Assembly (NCBI GenBank): GCA_947085305.1
Contig: CAMTVV010000148.1
Span: 1 to 9,196 of the forward strand
Direction: 5' to 3'
DNA length: 9,196 bases
DNA from: JAMCQB01 sp947085305
Lineage (GTDB): Bacteria > Nitrospirota > Thermodesulfovibrionia > Thermodesulfovibrionales > UBA9159
Below are positions 6,385 to 9,196 of the stretch, piece after piece (positions within the stretch are counted from its first letter, which is position 1; the number at the start of each line of letters is the position of its first letter). The translations under genes were made by a program, and so were the position numbers. A model generated the notes under the pieces. It worked only from the letters and a program-made list of their open reading frames with translations. It was not told the origin of the DNA and ran no database searches.

Positions 6385-6406
6385 TATGTGTAAAGATTCT
6401 GTAAAT
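6364..6406 (-). promoter_or_regulatory. Four phased TTTAC direct repeats: probable response-regulator binding site
   Basis: Minus-strand units start ATTTACA, CTTTACA, ATTTACA, ATTTACC. The TTTAC cores lie at 6405-6401, 6394-6390, 6384-6380 and 6373-6369, with steps of 11, 10 and 11 bp, one DNA turn each. OmpR/PhoB-family regulators bind such 10-11 bp direct repeats. The site is 58 bp after a gene for this family of regulator and about 265 bp before the nitrite reductase start. Confidence 0.65.
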
Positions 6407-6463
6407 GTTGGCTCTATAAGCGGGAATTATGCGGCAAGCGGCGCTATGATAAATTAAAAGCCT

Positions 6464-7141
6464 TTATTGCTTGAATTTATATCCGGCGCCGGGCACGGTT
6501 ATGATATGCTCCGGCCTGGCTGGATTTTTTTCTATCTTCTGTCTGAGGTGCTGAACATGAACATCTATGACCCGGCTCCATGAGTACAATTTAGTATCTC
6601 CCCAGACTTTTTTTCTGATAAATTCCCTGCTTATGACCTCTCCCCTGTTTGTGATAAGAAGATAGAGCAGCTCATATTCCTTTGGGGTAAGCTCGATATC
6701 TTTCCCTCTAACCTTTACAGTGCGCGCACCATGATCGATCTCCATGTTGCCGATGACTATTTTGCTTTCCGGGGGCATGGTCCTCCTCATGCAGGCTTTT
6801 ATCCTTGCTACAAGTTCGAGCGTTTCAAAGGGTTTTACTATGTAGTCATCAGCTCCGCTCTCAAGCCCCATGACCTTATCAGATACACTGTCCCTTGCAG
6901 TAAGCATAATGATTGGTGTTTTTGGATAATCTTCTTTCAACAGCTTGCATATCTCTATCCCGTCCCCGTCAGGGAGCATAAGGTCAAGGATTATAAGGTC
7001 AGGCAGATGCTCATTCAGTATCTCATTTGCTTTTGCCCAATTCCCTGCCGTTATGGTATCAAACCCGTATAACTCAAGGTTTGCCTTAAGCACTTTTAGT
7101 ATGTCAGGGTCGTCATCTACAACAAGCAGTTGTTTTTTCAT
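6464..7141 (-). CDS. OmpR/PhoB-family response regulator
   Basis: DNA-binding response regulator of 225 aa, normal length for the family. The receiver domain (about 1-120) has the acidic pocket DDD at 9-11, phosphoacceptor Asp53 in LDLMLPDG, Thr81 in IIMLTAR and Lys103 in DDYIVKPFE. The C-terminal winged helix (about 130-225) carries the typical ELTPKEYELL, SRVIDVHVQHLR and GAGYKF segments. Its start overlaps the 3' end of the upstream histidine kinase by 29 bp, with GAGG at 7151-7154 nine bases before the ATG, so the two are translationally coupled and should be partners. Four phased direct repeats sit 58 bp after its stop codon, ahead of the nitrite reductase gene, and are the best candidate target. 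Known paralogues cannot be told apart (PhoB, KdpE and others), so no symbol is given. Confidence 0.93.
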   Translation of the reverse strand: MKKQLLVVDDDPDILKVLKANLELYGFDTITAGNWAKANEILNEHLPDLIILDLMLPDGDGIEICKLLKEDYPKTPIIMLTARDSVSDKVMGLESGADDYIVKPFETLELVARIKACMRRTMPPESKIVIGNMEIDHGARTVKVRGKDIELTPKEYELLYLLITNRGEVISREFIRKKVWGDTKLYSWSRVIDVHVQHLRQKIEKNPARPEHIITVPGAGYKFKQ

Positions 7142-8231
7142 CCAGAAAAACCTCTTTTCTTATCTTCGGTATAGTGAACCAGAAATGGCTGCCTTTGCCC
7201 CAGGCAGTGCTTAGCCCTATCTCTCCGTTATGGGCTTCTATTATGCCTTTGCATATTGCAAGGCCCAGCCCTGTGCCGTCTTTTACGCCCTTTGAATAGA
7301 ATTGTCTAAATACCATTTTCTTTTCAGCCTCAGCGATACCGCATCCGCTGTCCTCTACGCTTGCATTTGCGTATCCGTCTATCCCTGCAAGATTAACAAT
7401 AATATCGGAAGATTCAGGGCTGAAGTTTAACGCATTGGACAGGAGATTTGTCAGCACCTGCTTTATCCTGTCTTCATCTGCATGGACTATTACATCCTCT
7501 GCCTTGAGTTCTATATTGACTTTTTTGTCTTCTGACAGCGGCCTGAATCCTGTGATAACCTCGTCAAAGACATCCTTCAGGTTTATTTCTTTAAAATGCA
7601 TTTCAAATTCGCCAAGTTCTATCCGCTCATAGTCAATCACGTTATTTACCAGCCTTATCAGCCTCTCGGCATTCTTTTTTATTACCTCAAAAAATACTTT
7701 CAGGTCTTCCTCATTATCACTTCTCTGTATTGATAGTCTTGCCGATAGATAATCCATGGCTCCTTTTATGGATGTAAGCGGTGTCCTTAATTCATGTGAA
7801 ATCTTTGCAATAAAATCAGATTTTGTCTTATTCAATCTCAATAGTTGCTCGTTCTTTTCAGTAAGTTCTTGAGTTGCAGCGCTTATCTTCTCTTGAAGAC
7901 ATGAATGGTACTCGTCAATAGACCTTGCCATAGCTATAAATGACCTGCTCAAATCTTCAAGCTCATCATTAGTTTTCATCACGGGGATATCCGGATTACC
8001 ATCCTTAGGGAAGTTCAACATAAGGGTTCTGAGCTTATTTACCGGGTGTATTACCATGCGTCTTGTTGTCATGAATAAGACGACCATAAGCGCTGCTATA
8101 GTACCAATAGTGCCGGAAATCATATACTTTCTATCAGACCTGATCACCTTAAGGGCATGATCCATCGGGACCGACACGCTTATTGCCCCTCTTATATCGC
8201 CAACTTTATAGCCCTGTTTAAAATGGCATTT
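7113..8231 (-). CDS. Sensor histidine kinase, C-terminal part (heme motif remnant, TM2, HAMP, HisKA, HATPase) after frameshift
   Basis: Continuation of the same kinase in another frame. Numbering on the repaired 545 aa protein: KCHFKQGYKVGDIRGAISVSVP, the end of the DUF3365-like sensor, from about 174; second transmembrane helix about 209-227; HAMP-like linker to about 275; coiled segment; H-box SHELRTPLTSI with phosphoacceptor His319; then N-box (NLLSNALNFSPE), G1 (DSGCGIAE) and G2 (GTGLGLAI) of the ATPase domain. All catalytic motifs are intact. The frame is open upstream to 8363, but sequence before about 8231 is a shadow of the N-terminal part. Translated alone from an internal ATG (for example 8252) it would still have TM2 and a kinase core but no complete sensor. 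The 3' end overlaps the response regulator start by 29 bp. Confidence 0.85.
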   Translation of the reverse strand, partial: KCHFKQGYKVGDIRGAISVSVPMDHALKVIRSDRKYMISGTIGTIAALMVVLFMTTRRMVIHPVNKLRTLMLNFPKDGNPDIPVMKTNDELEDLSRSFIAMARSIDEYHSCLQEKISAATQELTEKNEQLLRLNKTKSDFIAKISHELRTPLTSIKGAMDYLSARLSIQRSDNEEDLKVFFEVIKKNAERLIRLVNNVIDYERIELGEFEMHFKEINLKDVFDEVITGFRPLSEDKKVNIELKAEDVIVHADEDRIKQVLTNLLSNALNFSPESSDIIVNLAGIDGYANASVEDSGCGIAEAEKKMVFRQFYSKGVKDGTGLGLAICKGIIEAHNGEIGLSTAWGKGSHFWFTIPKIRKEVFLDEKTTACCR

Positions 8232-8751
8232 GAAGACAGGCCTTTTCAACATAAAGCGGGGCGATGTATCTAAAATAATAAGAATCTCCGATCTTTTCAA
8301 TCTTCGATAATTCCTTAAGCTCACTGGATTCAAAATCATTAAGCGCCCCTTTTTCAAAGTCATCCGGCGCGTTTTCCGGATTCAGTAGCTTTAGGCTTGT
8401 TATGTGAAAAAAATAGAGCCCTTCCTTCTGCGCATATGAAGAGAGCTGTTTTGTCACGAGGGCAGGGTTTTGTTTAACATATCTTCTCCCTGCGATATCT
8501 GTTATTAGCGGGTTCTCAAGATAGGGATTTGGTTTGACCCACGGCAGCTTCTCAACAAAGACCCCGCCGTGATCTGCGATCCATTTTCTTGTTATAACTA
8601 TCTGCTGAAACAGCGCTTTTGCCTGAATTTTTGTCTGTTCAATGACAAGCTTTTCATGCCTCTTGTAGATAATGCCCAGCATTATTCCCATTACAACAAG
8701 AAGGATTACAGTCGTAGACAAAATATACTTTAGGCTGAGACTTATTCGCAT
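8218..8751 (-). CDS. Sensor histidine kinase, N-terminal part (TM segment and DUF3365/Tll0287-like heme sensor), cut by frameshift
   Basis: As read, this frame gives 177 aa ending in ACLQMPF. It has a transmembrane helix (about 9-29) and then a periplasmic DUF3365/Tll0287-like sensor region ending SYYFRYIAPLYVEKACL, which in this family runs straight into a heme c motif. Here the frame shifts between the two cysteines. Removing one base at about 8232-8236 joins it to the next frame, recreates CLKCH (residues 172-176) and gives a full 545 aa kinase (8751-7113). The last four residues here are therefore out of frame. Either a sequencing/assembly error or a true inactivating mutation would explain it; no slippery heptamer suggests programmed shifting. 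The ATG at 8751 has only a weak AGG upstream. As the intact protein it would sense periplasmic redox state or a small ligand through heme c. Confidence 0.8.
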   Translation of the reverse strand: MRISLSLKYILSTTVILLVVMGIMLGIIYKRHEKLVIEQTKIQAKALFQQIVITRKWIADHGGVFVEKLPWVKPNPYLENPLITDIAGRRYVKQNPALVTKQLSSYAQKEGLYFFHITSLKLLNPENAPDDFEKGALNDFESSELKELSKIEKIGDSYYFRYIAPLYVEKACLQMPF

Positions 8752-8771
8752 AATGCCTGGAAATGCGCGAG

Positions 8772-8785
8772 GGGCGCATGCGCCC
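8772..8785. promoter_or_regulatory. 14-bp perfect palindrome upstream of the kinase start
   Basis: GGGCGCATGCGCCC lies 20 bp before the kinase ATG. It may be an operator or a 5'-UTR hairpin close to the ribosome site. The rest of 8752-8888 holds only a weak promoter match on the minus strand (TTGAAA at 8885-8880, TATGGT 18 bp on) and no gene. Confidence 0.4.
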
Positions 8786-8888
8786 GGACGCCCTATCCGT
8801 AAACTCTTGAGATTCTCCTATGCCCCTTTGATATTACGGAGCTCTTACTAATAAGACCATAAGTAAAGCCACGTGACCATTTCAATTC

Positions 8889-8954
8889 TGTCATTGCGGC
8901 TTGTCAGCAATCCTTCCGACTTATTCGGAATCGTAAAGAAAGATTCCGGACAAG
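8889..8954. repeat. BIME-like palindromic repeat, variant copy lacking its right arm
   Basis: Starts TGTCATTGCGGCTTGTC, matching the 3618 copy apart from compensating stem changes (ATTGC/GCAAT). It then has an extra hairpin TTCCGA-CTTAT-TCGGAA (8914-8930), the shared TAAAGAAAG linker, and the left arm plus loop ATTCCGG-ACAAG of the last hairpin. The expected CCGGAAT right arm and GACA end are missing from 8955, where the IS element seems to begin. Confidence 0.75.
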
Positions 8955-8967
8955 ACATAATGTATTA

Positions 8968-9047
8968 AACCTGTCCATCCTTAAGGGACGTGGGTTAAGC
9001 TAAAGGTTAAAACCAAAGGCTCAGAGCCACATTAAGGAGGACAGGTT
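8968..9047 (+). promoter_or_regulatory. Long-range stem covering the transposase ribosome site
   Basis: AACCTGTCC at 8968-8976 is exactly complementary to GGACAGGTT at 9039-9047. The right arm takes in the last two bases of the AGGAGG ribosome site and abuts the ATG. In a transcript that starts left of 8968 the stem could block translation initiation; a transcript starting inside the element would lack the left arm. The role is inferred. Confidence 0.4.
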
Positions 9048-9196
9048 ATGTATAAGTATAAGTATAGCAAATTTGCAGGGCTGGATGTACACAAGGCGGA
9101 CATTTCGGTAGGCATAGCGAATGCTGACAGAGGAGAGGCGGGCTATTACGGGACGATAGAGAACACGCCTCATGCCTATTTGAAACTTGCGAAGAA
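9048..9196 (+). CDS. IS110/IS1111-family transposase, N-terminal fragment (runs off window)
   Basis: The only plus-strand gene. The first 49 residues are visible and include KFAGLDVHKADISVGIA, the N-terminal RuvC-like (DEDD) signature of IS110/IS1111 transposases, with Asp13 the likely first acidic catalytic residue. A clear ribosome site AGGAGG (9035-9040) lies 7 bases before the ATG. These enzymes move DNA through a DEDD nuclease domain plus a C-terminal serine, guided in studied members by a structured RNA made from a non-coding end of the element. The C-terminal half, right end and any RNA there are outside the window, so the IS110 versus IS1111 subgroup cannot be set. The first codons contain a TATAAG hexamer repeated twice. 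Confidence 0.88.
   Translation, partial: MYKYKYSKFAGLDVHKADISVGIANADRGEAGYYGTIENTPHAYLKLAK

Larger units (their letters stand above)
6102..6463 (-). other. Regulatory intergenic region between response regulator and nitrite reductase
   Basis: This 362-bp gap has no gene beyond the doubtful 16-residue ORF. In transcription order it holds the phased TTTAC repeats, a possible activator-type promoter, the ATGATCG inverted repeat, the TTGACA promoter, a purine-rich leader and a hairpin. No T-tract terminator follows the regulator gene, so read-through from the kinase-regulator unit is possible. Confidence 0.6.
8955..9196 (+). mobile_element. Left part of an IS110/IS1111-family insertion sequence
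   Basis: The left boundary is placed at about 8955 because the palindromic repeat at 8889 loses its final arm there. That leaves about 93 bp of non-coding left end before the transposase. It contains a 9-bp inverted repeat (8968-8976 with 9039-9047), a palindrome GGTTAAAACC (9005-9014) and GGCTCAGAGCC (9018-9028). The boundary is an inference; no target-site comparison is available. Confidence 0.6.

Noticed and set aside
8232..8363. Upstream extension of the kinase C-terminal frame from an ATG at 8363
   Set aside because: It overlaps the well-supported N-terminal sensor sequence in another frame and its residues show no family features, so it is a shadow.

Overview
The window looks like the chromosome of an anaerobic or facultatively anaerobic Gram-negative bacterium that reduces nitrogen oxides in the periplasm. 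Gene content (NapA-like molybdoenzyme, octaheme nitrite reductase, c-type heme sensor kinase) and the dispersed palindromic repeats fit a Nitrospirota-like or deltaproteobacterial-like lineage. That placement is an inference; no phylogenetic marker is present.

Layout: every complete gene is on the minus strand and reads right to left. In order of transcription they are a membrane sensor histidine kinase (8751-7113, broken by a single-base frameshift near 8232), an OmpR/PhoB-type response regulator (7141-6464), an octaheme cytochrome c nitrite reductase (6101-4440), a small secreted monoheme cytochrome with a Reeler/choice-of-anchor-V-like domain (4220-3726), and a very large Tat-exported NapA-like molybdopterin oxidoreductase (3532-203). 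At the right edge an IS110/IS1111-family transposase begins on the plus strand (9048 onward) and leaves the window.

Working together (inference): a NapA-type enzyme (nitrate to nitrite) and an octaheme nitrite reductase (nitrite to ammonium) would make a periplasmic dissimilatory nitrate-to-ammonium module. The small cytochrome is a possible electron carrier, and the heme-sensor two-component system a possible regulator. No NapB, NapC/NrfH quinol dehydrogenase or NapD chaperone is in the window.

Control signals: four helically phased TTTAC direct repeats (6364-6406) lie between the regulator and the nitrite reductase and look like an OmpR-family binding site. A strong intrinsic terminator (4404-4431) closes the nitrite reductase unit, so the cytochrome and NapA-like genes probably rely on read-through or their own promoter. 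Stacked hairpins with a T-tract (100-209) end the NapA-like unit.

Repeats: a BIME-like palindrome is present intact at 3618-3678 and as a broken relative at 8889-8954; the latter stops where the IS element appears to begin. A second, unrelated C-rich/G-rich palindromic element lies at 4262-4343.
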